From: Marinobacter alexandrii | GTDB lineage: Bacteria > Bacteroidota > Bacteroidia > Cytophagales > Cyclobacteriaceae | Assembly: GCA_039984955.1 (NCBI GenBank) | Contig: JBDWTN010000001.1 | Coordinates: 1-64,000 of the forward strand | DNA: 64,000 nucleotides | Direction: 5' to 3' | Shown: in pieces, positions 29,601-37,455 of the stretch | How positions within the stretch are numbered: position 1 is the first letter of the stretch | Layout: each line of letters opens with the position of its first letter | Translations under genes and position numbers: made by a program | The notes under the pieces: model-generated | The model's input: the letters and a program-made list of their open reading frames with translations, nothing else | Told to the model about the DNA's origin: nothing | The model's database searches: none

Positions 29601-32600
29601 TGGTGCTACAGGGGTTTATGTCTATCAAGTGTCGAGGAGAGAGAATACCAATGCGTCTTCAAGTTTTATTGGGTGTAGTGGTCTCTTAACGACTATTCGA
29701 ATAAATGTAAACCCTGTAACAACTGCACCAACGGTCGCAGATGTTGTTTCACTTGGAGCAACCATTGTCCATGTATGTGAGGGTGGCGCATTTGCAGATA
29801 TCAGGTTCCAAAGTACTGGAATAGATGAGTATGTTTTCTATGATACAGATGGTACAACAGAGATTGCCAGGATTGGAAACGGAGAGACCGTATCGCAGGG
29901 AGACATAGTATTGCAAGCCACCAATTCTGACTTTGATGTGGATGGAAACGGAGTTTTAGGATTTGGAACATATGATTTCCAATTGACAAGACTTACCGGA
30001 TTCAATGACCGAACTGGTTTTATTGGCTGTGAGAGTGCTGCCATGACTTTTTCAATAGAAGTTCATGAGATATTAGAAGATGAAATACCGACTATTGTTT
30101 CTTCTGATTATACGGATTTAAATGTAGGTCCTGATACGTATCAATTTGCAGTGTGCCTTTCAGAGCTTCTTCCTGGATCAACGTTAACAGCGGCTTCACC
30201 TTTTGCAAACCCTAAAGAGTTTGTATGGTATGCTGTAGACGATATAACTGGCGCAAACCCTTCTGAATTACTGGTATCCACAGCGCCAACGTTTAATGAT
30301 CTGGGTATGGGTATTGGGGATATTACAATCGCTCAATCCAAATTTTTTGAGGTGACGCAACGATTTGATACAGATGATTTTGCTCCTGGAGAAGCTTGTG
30401 AAATCCCGGCAGGGGCGATCATTCAGGTGACTTTCTCTGATCAGGATGCTATTGATATAGCAAATGTTGATGATGGAGATCAATTCTGTACATCAGACAC
30501 AGATTTTACATTGGACCTTCAGGTAGATAATGGTGGTGGCTTTATGCCTGCTGCTTTTCAGGATATCATCGGATATGAAATAAGAAATGCAACTGATCTC
30601 TCATTGATTGATTCAGATTTTGATGCGGTCAATGGTGTAGGAAACCCAACCACAGACTTGAAAACATGGCATGAGGATGCAACGGGTAACATGAGAGACG
30701 CTGAGGGGAACATTGTAGGAGGTGATCCGAGCATGATTCAAATTACATTGACATATGAAGACCCTGCAGCTAATTGTATTCAAAATGTGGTGAATACAAT
30801 CACAATCAATCCAGATCCTAATGTCTCTATTGCGCTAAATGGTGTTAACTCAAATGCTTTAGAGTTTTGCTACGATGATCCACCAGTGAGTATTGCGGGG
30901 TTTGATATAGATGATGCTGTTATAATTGCTTCAAATATTGGAAGTGGTAGTTTCTCTATAAATACGGGTGGTGGTTTGACGAATACCGGCAATAATTCAG
31001 CAGAATTTAACCCTAGAAATGCACATGATGTGTTCCATGGCGGGGCTTCTGGTACAACTCCTTTTGCATCGCAATCCGAACATAGAATTGCTTATTCATT
31101 TACGGATAATTTTGGATGTCAGCGTGATACAACATTATTTGTTTATGTAAATCCACGCCCTCAGATTGTAACAGGTACGATACAAGCTTCAAATTCCTGT
31201 GCGGTGGATAACATCGAGCTTTTTGTGGATATGTCTGATGACGAATCGAACTATACATTCTCATGGAGAGTAGGTGGTGCTACGATTGATAATAGTTCTG
31301 CTGAATTGACTGATTTGGACGGTAATATCTCGGATGCGTTCCTTACATATAATCTGGAAACAGTTTCAGGAAATTTCGGGGTAACTGTTACAAACAATAC
31401 AACAGGCTGCCAAACGGCAATCAACCTTCAACAAATAACGGTAGGTGAGGCACCTGTTCCATCTCTTACCTGGGTAGGAACGACGGAAGGACGGACAACC
31501 TCATTCAGCTTGTCTGAAGATAATAATGCTCTCCCAGATGACAATATTGATAGTATAGGGGTGATTGTTGATGGGATACAGGAAGTTTCTATACTGGGAG
31601 CTAGTAATATTACCTTACCATATAGTTTTGATTATTCATTTCTTTCTAGTGGATCCTATACGGTTGAATATGGGATGAGAACAACTGCAGGTTGTAGAAT
31701 AAATGGAACAAGGGAAGTATTGATTATTGATCATGTTACTGGATTGAGTCCTACAGCAGCTTATGCTGAAGATTTTGAAATAGATAACGGTGGATGGACT
31801 GTTGAAACATTATCCCTAGATGGGAAATCGAATATGCTGAGTACTTCATGGGAAAGGGGAATAGATATTCCTGATCTAGCCGGAGATGGTACCGCAAGTG
31901 GAAGCAATGCTTTTTATACCAATGGATATTTAGAATCAGAAGTATCATTTGTCTATTCGCCTTCATTTGACTTAAGAGCATTCAATGCGCCTACCATTAG
32001 TTTCTTGAGGTTAGAAGATTTTGAGACTTTTAGGGATGGAGTTGTGTTTCAAATGTCCATTGATGATGGAAGAAATTGGGTGAATGTAGGATCGTTCAAT
32101 GCAGGCTTATCAGGTATTGGTCTAGCATCTACACCAGGATGGTACAATCGAGAGGCGATTACCAGTGCACCAGGATCAGTTTCTCCACCGGGAGCACCAC
32201 TATCTTCTTCGAATAATAATCAGGGAATTGGTTGGGCAGAAAATAGTGATTGGGAAACAGCAATTTCTCCAATCAGTGTTCCTCCTACGGCACAGTATGC
32301 ACGATTTAGATTTGCTCTTTCTGCTCAGGCAGGAACAAAGACAACACAAGGTTTTGGGTTTGATTTGGTTGAAATCTACGAACGAGATCAAGTGGTGTTA
32401 GTTGAACAATTTTCAACCACCTTACGTGAAGAAAGCAAGGCTGTTAACACTATTATCGATAATGAAAACATCTTTAACACTGGAGATGTTGTTCGAATCA
32501 ACTACTTCACTGACTTTGCGAATAATGGAGATAGCCTTGATATCCTAAATCAACGAAATACGTCTGCTCCTGGCGCAAGAAGTTCTTTTTACGGTATTGA

Positions 32601-33387
32601 AGATGTTCCAAGTGTAGCGATTGCAGGAACACCAACGTTGATATCTGACGAAGATCAGTTCAATAGCCTTGCTGCGCAATTGACCAATGCAAAGTTAAAT
32701 AACCCAGGATTTACTATCACGATCAATGCGTCTATTGATGATCAAAATGAATTGACAGTAGGAGCTGATTTTGAGGCTATTTCTGAGATAGGAAGTGATA
32801 ATGCGAAACTCGGACTTTTTATCGCCATACTTGAGCCGATGATTATTATAGAAGGGGATGAAAATGCGATTGGTAGATATGTTGATGGAGATACCATTAC
32901 CAATGTCATGCGGAGAATGCTACCTACTCCTGCAGGTCAATTTGAGGAAGGAGCAGTCGCAATTAGTGATGTTTTGAGTATTTCACCCATAACTTGGCCT
33001 GTGTCCAATATGTACACAAAGGATACCTTAGCAGTTGTGGCTTATGTACAGGATTTGACATCTAAGCTTATACTTCAATCGTCAATTTTAGGATTGAGTA
33101 ATCCGAATGCAGAGCTTGCTTTAGGATTGAGTGATATCAAAGACTTTGTCCTTTATCCCAACCCGGCAGATAAAGAAGTTACCGTGGAGTTTGCGGATGG
33201 CATAGCTGAAGATACGGAATGGATCATCTATGATGGAGCAGGAAGAGAAGTATTGAAAGGGGAGGTATCCAGAGGCACCAGAACGATGACGGTTCAAACG
33301 GCTGATGTTCCTTCTGGAATGTACTTTATTCACCTATACGGGGAAGATAGAAAGCGTGAGGCTAAACGAATCATGATTGTTCATTAA
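23647..33387 (+). CDS. Giant T9SS type A adhesin (3246 residues) with N-terminal tandem repeats and Omp28-like domain
   Basis: Start chosen at 23647 (MKKILFLLCFAVAGMASA), a good signal peptide; the reading frame extends 18 codons further upstream without a plausible leader. Residues ~20-440 hold one degenerate and three near-identical ~105-residue repeats with the core TTIDFTFSEDINYVTSDASF, like bacterial Ig/SbsA-type surface repeats. Cysteine-poor Ig-like domains continue, followed by ~1400-2650 with many Cys-containing Ig/PKD-like modules. Near residues 2710-2910 is a MAM/jelly-roll-like segment. Around 2915-3150 lies an Omp28-like region (VVLVEQFSTTLREESKAVN ... SSFYGIEDVPSVAIAGT). The last ~80 residues are a Por-type (type A) sorting domain (LYPNPADKEVTVEF ... 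VPSGMYFIHLYG ... KRIMIVH). Predicted surface-anchored or released T9SS cargo. A strong terminator follows at 33409. Confidence 0.88.
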   Translation: MKKILFLLCFAVAGMASATVPVFQSATATSTTTIDIVYDINIDFGTTEAAFIAGLNAGGGLDKTGASASITGTTITLTLVVPLSADYTASDLAILVGTVKDDSSADLNAGVSGQNIDDGISPELVSAVLTSSTTIDFTFSEDINYVTSDASFLTSVSAAGLDLTGASVTDPAGASSVITLTLDGAQAVGTDYTASTLVIGLGEVEDQSLADNGNAAISGGSITDGADPEFVSAVATTPTTIDITFSEDINYVTSDASFLASVSATGLDLTGASASDPLGTNSVITVTLAGPQAVASDYSAPDLVIGAGEVEDVSAGTFPNAVVGGTIDDGISPELLSAVLTSSTTIDFTFSEDINYVTSDASFLASVSAAGLDLTGASVTDPLGASSVITLTLAGAQAVGTDYTASTLVIGVGEVEDQSVANNSNAAISGASITDGAAPVIISAITGDTGGTAGEIDQMTVTFSEDIDGGTLDTDGGSDDFIVTDGAYTYTITSVAVNGTDGATITLTERGSPDTGVTPDINLGVSDIEDQAPSDNSLTVAQDFTATQDGAAPVLYNFTLQPTNSFIEVVYSEPIQQVGTGTPVLGDFNENQANVTPSTTITINSITDALGDPLTGPEDTIQFTLTVGPVPSTYDAGDNVVIDTDGTTLEDAAGNPLGDGETTGAVQVNDVNNVVTIVDAIWVTTSAPADFEGYIELEFSDGVFGSASDKAVRLANSDNGIYEQGNWTDGSALCDNNDQLCATYASSGSSAFVNSDSNNDIELRAGDNGSGGATDEDKEIRFSNNDANNISNYDGSKYRFYLNDIDNGPWTGEETYTFGPANASSGKINGRTTASTMLGSYTFVFTLPDLTINDFDNATATALDVDGDGNIDEVEVVMPDGIEDATVTLADFQFNSIAADGFDTGATPDDNTFRLTFSSYTGTAVVGNLVYTAGTLEDDAQVNASYLASGNLYDGGTITPVDGAGPVIRTATTYDTEATPNGTIDEIIIEFSEAFSDIGPIATGSFTIPGFNVSGVLVASPNVTLTVDSTGTEFDTYVTPNITVAAAILEDLSAGAADNPLQTFSTTSDGAAAYSTVDVLATANQNPEITGEIDDVNAQILLSVGGNTKSATNNANGTWTLPAGSLDTPLPVGATYDVILTTIDPFTNIGSDDSSNELTINGGVTISPAPLESLCTDGVFTTIGDITLTETDDGGIISSGNIILSLPPGFEFNTSVLPTFSGAGYNDITIDLESAVDAEETEFIGTASISIEIDNDGSADETDVIIISGLQVSAVGSIARAADNMYRSGGDLSISLGTDVYASFESNLAPAEITSVDETVNTLNAITSLNIRSGINFNLQVSDVGQDEVRWDEIGVGADPDYTAAAAPFDATAANLGTPAVGLHTYAVTNFVAVDVCESSPFEFELLIYSDDDPTIAGIDSTFISKSYLVTDDTDTIYISNPAGHTVNVSGAGTTVTNPGDSPNPLLVIFDPGIADDDGAGGAQAHTITYSITNNTTGASTTESVVFTVEPETEIFVSPLPPPTPIAKEYCSNEGGGILDLTVDFTGFNSAIGIPLPPTPPTPPYINTLFVNGLRHGFTDFPSGAGIENGTEGPGAFQYRLNINALSVPLGDFESVRFEREIVEQVGVIQRKRVDAVNYFIFYGLPDVSLSNIGTVYCEDDAVFTINRNLQYVQSVNQTDPDNPIPTFGTENNQAITNGYMLYRSNDGGATYPTLYADFTASGILTNTFDPTNPDQDANIGEATDVGFFRIQYMTETLTPSNCTTTITVDLIVNADTPTPTLDAATAAGGGSTGFVINASPDPGIDSDEYVLEYCAGTALLTIGTNAGTNVRWYDENLNPLDDIEDFAVAPANELGITTVGGANRLTEQSVIFYFSEIDATNCESDLRKVTLEVYANPDNPIVSNAEATEVGANSYEIDYCDGDTYLNIDLDDLSGFTNANYLARLDYYADINADVGSATPTSSVGITSLGPNSFVNINGGPFAIGATGVYVYQVSRRENTNASSSFIGCSGLLTTIRINVNPVTTAPTVADVVSLGATIVHVCEGGAFADIRFQSTGIDEYVFYDTDGTTEIARIGNGETVSQGDIVLQATNSDFDVDGNGVLGFGTYDFQLTRLTGFNDRTGFIGCESAAMTFSIEVHEILEDEIPTIVSSDYTDLNVGPDTYQFAVCLSELLPGSTLTAASPFANPKEFVWYAVDDITGANPSELLVSTAPTFNDLGMGIGDITIAQSKFFEVTQRFDTDDFAPGEACEIPAGAIIQVTFSDQDAIDIANVDDGDQFCTSDTDFTLDLQVDNGGGFMPAAFQDIIGYEIRNATDLSLIDSDFDAVNGVGNPTTDLKTWHEDATGNMRDAEGNIVGGDPSMIQITLTYEDPAANCIQNVVNTITINPDPNVSIALNGVNSNALEFCYDDPPVSIAGFDIDDAVIIASNIGSGSFSINTGGGLTNTGNNSAEFNPRNAHDVFHGGASGTTPFASQSEHRIAYSFTDNFGCQRDTTLFVYVNPRPQIVTGTIQASNSCAVDNIELFVDMSDDESNYTFSWRVGGATIDNSSAELTDLDGNISDAFLTYNLETVSGNFGVTVTNNTTGCQTAINLQQITVGEAPVPSLTWVGTTEGRTTSFSLSEDNNALPDDNIDSIGVIVDGIQEVSILGASNITLPYSFDYSFLSSGSYTVEYGMRTTAGCRINGTREVLIIDHVTGLSPTAAYAEDFEIDNGGWTVETLSLDGKSNMLSTSWERGIDIPDLAGDGTASGSNAFYTNGYLESEVSFVYSPSFDLRAFNAPTISFLRLEDFETFRDGVVFQMSIDDGRNWVNVGSFNAGLSGIGLASTPGWYNREAITSAPGSVSPPGAPLSSSNNNQGIGWAENSDWETAISPISVPPTAQYARFRFALSAQAGTKTTQGFGFDLVEIYERDQVVLVEQFSTTLREESKAVNTIIDNENIFNTGDVVRINYFTDFANNGDSLDILNQRNTSAPGARSSFYGIEDVPSVAIAGTPTLISDEDQFNSLAAQLTNAKLNNPGFTITINASIDDQNELTVGADFEAISEIGSDNAKLGLFIAILEPMIIIEGDENAIGRYVDGDTITNVMRRMLPTPAGQFEEGAVAISDVLSISPITWPVSNMYTKDTLAVVAYVQDLTSKLILQSSILGLSNPNAELALGLSDIKDFVLYPNPADKEVTVEFADGIAEDTEWIIYDGAGREVLKGEVSRGTRTMTVQTADVPSGMYFIHLYGEDRKREAKRIMIVH
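24010..24963 (+). repeat. Three tandem ~105-residue (~318-bp) repeats in the T9SS adhesin
   Basis: Units begin near 24010, 24325 and 24643. Units 1 and 3 are almost identical in protein (four amino-acid changes in ~90 aligned codons by eye) but differ at about thirty synonymous positions. Unit 2 is more diverged. A degenerate copy precedes them at ~23700-24000. The pattern suggests an old duplication kept similar by selection on the protein. Confidence 0.85.
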
Positions 33388-33408
33388 AAAGATTGAGCAG
33401 TCTCATGA

Positions 33409-33444
33409 AAAAAGGTCCTTGCTGATTTTAGCAAGGACCTTTTT
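33409..33444. terminator. Bidirectional rho-independent terminator
   Basis: A 15-bp perfect inverted repeat (arms 33409-33423 and 33430-33444, loop GATTTT) is GC-containing in the middle (GGTCCTTGC) and flanked by A-run and T-run. It lies between the convergent adhesin and leuS genes and can serve both strands. Confidence 0.92.
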
Positions 33445-33470
33445 GTTTCCCATTTGTTTATTTGTGACTA

Positions 33471-36236
33471 TTATACTACAATATTCACAATCTTTTTAGG
33501 CACCACGATCACTTTGCGAGGCTCCTTACCATCCATCCATTTTTGAATGATTTCATGAGCTAAGGCACCTTCTTCGACCTGTTCCTTGGTAGCATCTGCA
33601 GGAAAACTAATTTTGACTCTCATCTTACCATTCACTGAAACAGGGTATTCAATGGAATCTTCAACTAGGTACTTTTCCTCAAACGATGGATAGGCAGCAT
33701 CTACCACTGAAGTAGCGTGTCCCAGTAAATGCCATAACTCTTCTGTAATATGTGGTGCGAAAGGAGAGAGTATGATACTCATTGGTTCAAGAATGCCTCG
33801 TTTATTACATTTCAAGGAAGACAGTTCATTCACTGCAATCATGAATGTACTGACCGATGTATTCAGAGAAAGTCTTTCAGCGTCTTCAGCTACTTTTTTG
33901 ATGGTTCCATGAAGAACCTTCCATTCATCCTTTGTTGGTTCGTCATCTGAAATACTGAAGGCAGCATCCATATGGAATAAGGACCAGAATTTCCGTAGAA
34001 ATTTATAAACCCCCTCTATACCATTCGTATTCCACGGTTTACTTTGTTCGATTGGGCCAAGAAACATTTCGTACATCCTCAAGGTGTCCGCTCCATATCG
34101 TTCTACGAGTTCATCGGGGTTTACCACATTGAACTTAGACTTGGACATTTTTTCCACTTCCCAACCACATTCATACTTTCCGTCTTCTAGAATGAATTCC
34201 GCATTGGCTGCATCAGGTCGCGAGCTTTTAAATGCTTCAATATCAAGGATATCGTCTTTTACAATATTGACATCTACATGAATGGGAGAGGTCTTGTATT
34301 GACTTTTCAACCCTTTGGAAACATATTTATTTTCTCCATTGATACGATATGCAAAATTAGAGCGCCCTTGAATCATCCCTTGATTCACTAACTTTTTCGC
34401 ATACTCATCTACTTCGATGATCTCCATATCACAAAGAAATTTGGTCCAGAATCGTGAGTAGAGCAGGTGGCCAGTAGCATGTTCACTTCCACCCATGTAG
34501 AAGTCCACATCTTGCCAATAGTTCATGGCTTCTTTGCTACAAAACTCGTGATCATTATCCTGATCCATGTATCGGAAGAAATACCAACTACTGCCTGCCC
34601 AGCCAGGCATAGTGGAAAGTTCATAAGGTTGACCATTATGATTCCAATTTTCCGCACGACCTAACGGTGGATCGCCATCTTCGGTTGGAAGATATTCATT
34701 GATTTTGGGTAGGTCTAGTGGAAGTTCTTCATCCGGAACAAGCTTAGGAATGCCATCTTCATAGTATACAGGGATAGGCTCTCCCCAATATCGCTGACGA
34801 CCGAAAATAGCATCTCGCAGTTTGAAGTTCACTTTGCGAACTCCAATACTTCTCTTTTCTACCTCTTCAATTCCTTGCTCCATCGCCTCAACTGGTGTAA
34901 GTCCATTGAGAAAATCAGAATTGATTATTTTTCCTTCTTTAGTAGGATCAGCTTCTGTATCTGTTAGTTTTTGTGCATCATTGATTAGAGGAATAGGTAG
35001 ATCAAACTTCTTAGCAAAATCAAAATCTCGTTGATCACCACTTGGTACCGCCATTACAGCGCCTGTGCCATATCCTGCCAAAACATAGTCAGCTATCCAG
35101 ATAGGAATTTTTTCACCATTGAATGGATGAATAGCATAACTTCCAGTAAAAGTCCCAGTTACATTTTTAGCATCACTCATTCGTTCACGTTCTGATCGAT
35201 TCTTAGCAATGCTGATGTATTCTTCTATTTTTTTCTTCTGATCCTTTGTTGTAAGACCTGTAACTAGCTCACTTTCTGGAGCTAGAACTAAGAATGATAC
35301 GCCATAAATGGTGTCAATTCGAGTGGTGAATACCGTGATTTTTTGATCAGACCCTTCAACTTTAAAATCGATATCTGCACCATAGGATTTTCCAATCCAA
35401 TTTCGTTGCATCTCTTTGATGGGCTCTGGCCAATCTATTTTATCCAAACCGGAAAGCAATCGATCAGCATAAGCTGTAATACGCATGCTCCATTGAGGCA
35501 TATTCTTTTTAACAACTGGGTGACCACCTCGTTCTGAAAACCCATCTTTCACCTCATCATTGGAAAGAACGGTACCTAGTGCAGGACACCAATTTACTGT
35601 TGTTTCAGCCTGATAAGTCAGCCGATATTTTAATAAAAAAAGCTGCTGCTCTTTCTCAGAATAGTTGTTCCATTTCTTCGCTGATATAGTTGGGGTGTCT
35701 AAATCGCAAGCTGCATCAATGTGGATGTTCCCATTTTTTTCCAAGTGAGAAGTCAAGCTGTCTATATGTTCTGCACGATCGGTTTCATTATTATACCAGC
35801 TATTGTATATCAGCTTGAATATCCATTGAGTCCATTTATAAAACTTTGGATCGCTTGTTCTTAATTCTCTAGACCAGTCATAGGAAAAACCTAATGCTTT
35901 GAGTTGTTCTTTATATCTATCAATGTTTTCATCTGTGGTAATGGCTGGGTGTTGACCTGTTTGAATAGCATATTGTTCTGCTGGCAAACCAAAACTATCA
36001 AAGCCCATAGGGTGTAAGACATTATACCCATTAAGCCTTTTAAACCGTGCAACAATATCTGATGCTATGTATCCTAACGGATGACCTACATGAAGCCCTG
36101 CGCCAGATGGATAGGGAAACATATCGAGGATATAGTATTTTGGTTTATTGGATTGATTAGAGACTTCATATATCTTCTCCTCAGTCCAATATTTTTGCCA
36201 TTTTTGTTCTATATCTTGAAAATTGTATTCCGCCAT
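33471..36236 (-). CDS. leuS: Leucyl-tRNA synthetase
   Basis: Charges tRNA-Leu with leucine in the cytosol. The class I signature HVGH is at residues 49-52 within PYPSGAGLHVGHPLGY, and KMSKS (EKMSKSKFNVVNP) is near residue 695. An editing (CP1) domain lies between them (e.g. TTRIDTIYGVSFLVLAPES), and the anticodon-binding domain is at the C-terminus. Length of 921 residues is usual for Bacteroidota LeuS. The start at 36236 (MAEYNFQDIEQKWQKYW) is preferred over an upstream ATG at 36329, because family members begin this way and a candidate -7 element (36261-36268) lies between the two. Transcribed alone toward the terminator at 33409. Confidence 0.97.
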   Translation of the reverse strand: MAEYNFQDIEQKWQKYWTEEKIYEVSNQSNKPKYYILDMFPYPSGAGLHVGHPLGYIASDIVARFKRLNGYNVLHPMGFDSFGLPAEQYAIQTGQHPAITTDENIDRYKEQLKALGFSYDWSRELRTSDPKFYKWTQWIFKLIYNSWYNNETDRAEHIDSLTSHLEKNGNIHIDAACDLDTPTISAKKWNNYSEKEQQLFLLKYRLTYQAETTVNWCPALGTVLSNDEVKDGFSERGGHPVVKKNMPQWSMRITAYADRLLSGLDKIDWPEPIKEMQRNWIGKSYGADIDFKVEGSDQKITVFTTRIDTIYGVSFLVLAPESELVTGLTTKDQKKKIEEYISIAKNRSERERMSDAKNVTGTFTGSYAIHPFNGEKIPIWIADYVLAGYGTGAVMAVPSGDQRDFDFAKKFDLPIPLINDAQKLTDTEADPTKEGKIINSDFLNGLTPVEAMEQGIEEVEKRSIGVRKVNFKLRDAIFGRQRYWGEPIPVYYEDGIPKLVPDEELPLDLPKINEYLPTEDGDPPLGRAENWNHNGQPYELSTMPGWAGSSWYFFRYMDQDNDHEFCSKEAMNYWQDVDFYMGGSEHATGHLLYSRFWTKFLCDMEIIEVDEYAKKLVNQGMIQGRSNFAYRINGENKYVSKGLKSQYKTSPIHVDVNIVKDDILDIEAFKSSRPDAANAEFILEDGKYECGWEVEKMSKSKFNVVNPDELVERYGADTLRMYEMFLGPIEQSKPWNTNGIEGVYKFLRKFWSLFHMDAAFSISDDEPTKDEWKVLHGTIKKVAEDAERLSLNTSVSTFMIAVNELSSLKCNKRGILEPMSIILSPFAPHITEELWHLLGHATSVVDAAYPSFEEKYLVEDSIEYPVSVNGKMRVKISFPADATKEQVEEGALAHEIIQKWMDGKEPRKVIVVPKKIVNIVV

Positions 36237-36260
36237 TATACTTGAGAATTTTAAAGCTCG

Positions 36261-36268
36261 CAAAGGTA
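36261..36268 (-). promoter_or_regulatory. Candidate -7 element for leuS (TACCTTTG)
   Basis: On the minus strand 36268-36261 reads TACCTTTG, an exact match to the Bacteroidota -7 consensus TAnnTTTG. It would place transcription start ~18 nt before the leuS ATG at 36236. No clear TTG -33 element is found at the expected spacing. Confidence 0.4.
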
Positions 36269-36358
36269 AAAGAAGCAAAGTAGAAATTGGTTTACATTTT
36301 GGGAAACCCTTGAATCTTTTAGCTGTCATTATAACAAAACAGACTCAATAAAATAAGG

Positions 36359-37117
36359 ATGAAAAAACTGATGATGATAACGATGCTGGGTGTATTAGCA
36401 TCTTTTACAATAAATGCTCAAGAAAGTGACTCTACAAAAACGGAGACAAAGCAGATTCCTGCTGATACGATTCCTAAACCTTCAGTAAAATCGGAGAACG
36501 AAGATGAAAAGCCCAAGATCATTTACTACCAGAGCACAGAGCCTGAACGTAAGAAAAGACGAAGACAAGACATTAAGACATTGAGTGGTTCCATGAGCCA
36601 TAGTGGAGGCTTTGGAGCTTTATCTTTTCGAACCACCAAATTTCGAGATGAAGCAATGGTATTGGGCGGCCTAAGAGGAGGGTGGATCATAAACAGAACA
36701 CTTGGAATAGGCTTTGAAGGTCATGGGATCATTCCAACAGCAAAGTTTGATGACATTGAAGCTGGACGTGAGGTTAATATTTTAGGAGGATATGGAGGGA
36801 TGTTTTTAGAACTAATTTTCTTCTCAAATGAAGTAGTTCACTTTACATTTCCTGTTTCAGGTGGAGCAGGCTGGTTAGGCTATCATAGAATAAATGAAGA
36901 TAATACCGTCCCAGGACCATTGGAAAAGGAAGTGGATAGCGACGTTTTCTGGTATGTGGAACCGGGCGCTAACCTAGAGTTTAATATCAGTCGAAACTTT
37001 CGTCTAGCTATGGGGGTAAGTAAACGATTCAGTCAGGATTTAGAATTGATAAATACAGAGACTGATGCATTTGATGAACTCAATTATTTCATTACACTCA
37101 AGATAGGAGGATTTTAA
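36359..37117 (+). CDS. Exported protein with predicted outer-membrane barrel
   Basis: A signal peptide (MKKLMMITMLGVLASFTINAQ) is followed by a ~60-residue charged, disordered linker (STKTETKQIPADTIPKPSVK ... ERKKRRRQD), then ~175 residues of beta-strands (FGALSFRTTKF, LGGLRGGWIINRTLGIGFEG, ILGGYGGMFLELIFF, VHFTFPVSGGAGWLGY, RLAMGVSKRFSQDLEL, NYFITLKIGGF). The terminal strand ends in Phe as outer-membrane barrels usually do. Conserved barrel proteins of this sort are common in Bacteroidota and mostly uncharacterised. Monocistronic: divergent from leuS and followed by a terminator at 37137. Confidence 0.7.
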   Translation: MKKLMMITMLGVLASFTINAQESDSTKTETKQIPADTIPKPSVKSENEDEKPKIIYYQSTEPERKKRRRQDIKTLSGSMSHSGGFGALSFRTTKFRDEAMVLGGLRGGWIINRTLGIGFEGHGIIPTAKFDDIEAGREVNILGGYGGMFLELIFFSNEVVHFTFPVSGGAGWLGYHRINEDNTVPGPLEKEVDSDVFWYVEPGANLEFNISRNFRLAMGVSKRFSQDLELINTETDAFDELNYFITLKIGGF

Positions 37118-37136
37118 CGCCCAGCTGTAGAACAAA

Positions 37137-37166
37137 AAAGCCCCTTCCTTCTCAGGTTGGGGCTTT
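37137..37166 (+). terminator. Rho-independent terminator
   Basis: Stem AAAGCCCC (37137-37144) pairs with GGGGCTTT (37159-37166) around a 14-nt loop, about 20 nt after the stop of the barrel gene. Confidence 0.8.
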
Positions 37167-37455
37167 CATCATCGATTCGGTTAGGTCTAATCGAATTTCT
37201 TCTAAAACTAGTTTTAGTTTTTAGTCATTTATCACACAGTGATAGTTGAGATAGTACTGCAATTTAATTGATATAATATTATTGTTAAATAATATAACTA
37301 TTTCAATAAACAGAAAAGTGCTAGATGAACACATCGTTGTACGTTTATGAACAAGTTCAGGGATGTTTCGCTTAGTCAAATGATTGAATTACAGATATTT
37401 ATGATGTTTGGCACCTTTTGTGACATTAATAGAAAGGAAACCTCAATGTATCAAA
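37167..37455. other. Intergenic stretch before the FtsX-like permease gene
   Basis: This AT-rich stretch has no convincing gene. It holds a small palindrome (37230-37244) and a purine-rich AAAGGAAA ~20 nt before the permease start that could act as a weak ribosome-binding site. No exact TAnnTTTG element with a properly spaced TTG was found; GATGTTTG at 37403-37410 is one mismatch away. Confidence 0.5.
37230..37244. promoter_or_regulatory. Perfect 6-3-6 palindrome, possible operator
   Basis: TATCAC-ACA-GTGATA is a perfect inverted repeat in the intergenic region upstream of the permease gene. Its size would suit a dimeric DNA-binding regulator. No regulator is encoded next to it, so the role is speculative. 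Confidence 0.25.

Noticed and set aside
33471-36329. leuS start at 36329
   Set aside because: The extra 31 residues do not resemble any LeuS N-terminus and would precede a candidate -7 element; the ATG at 36236 is canonical.
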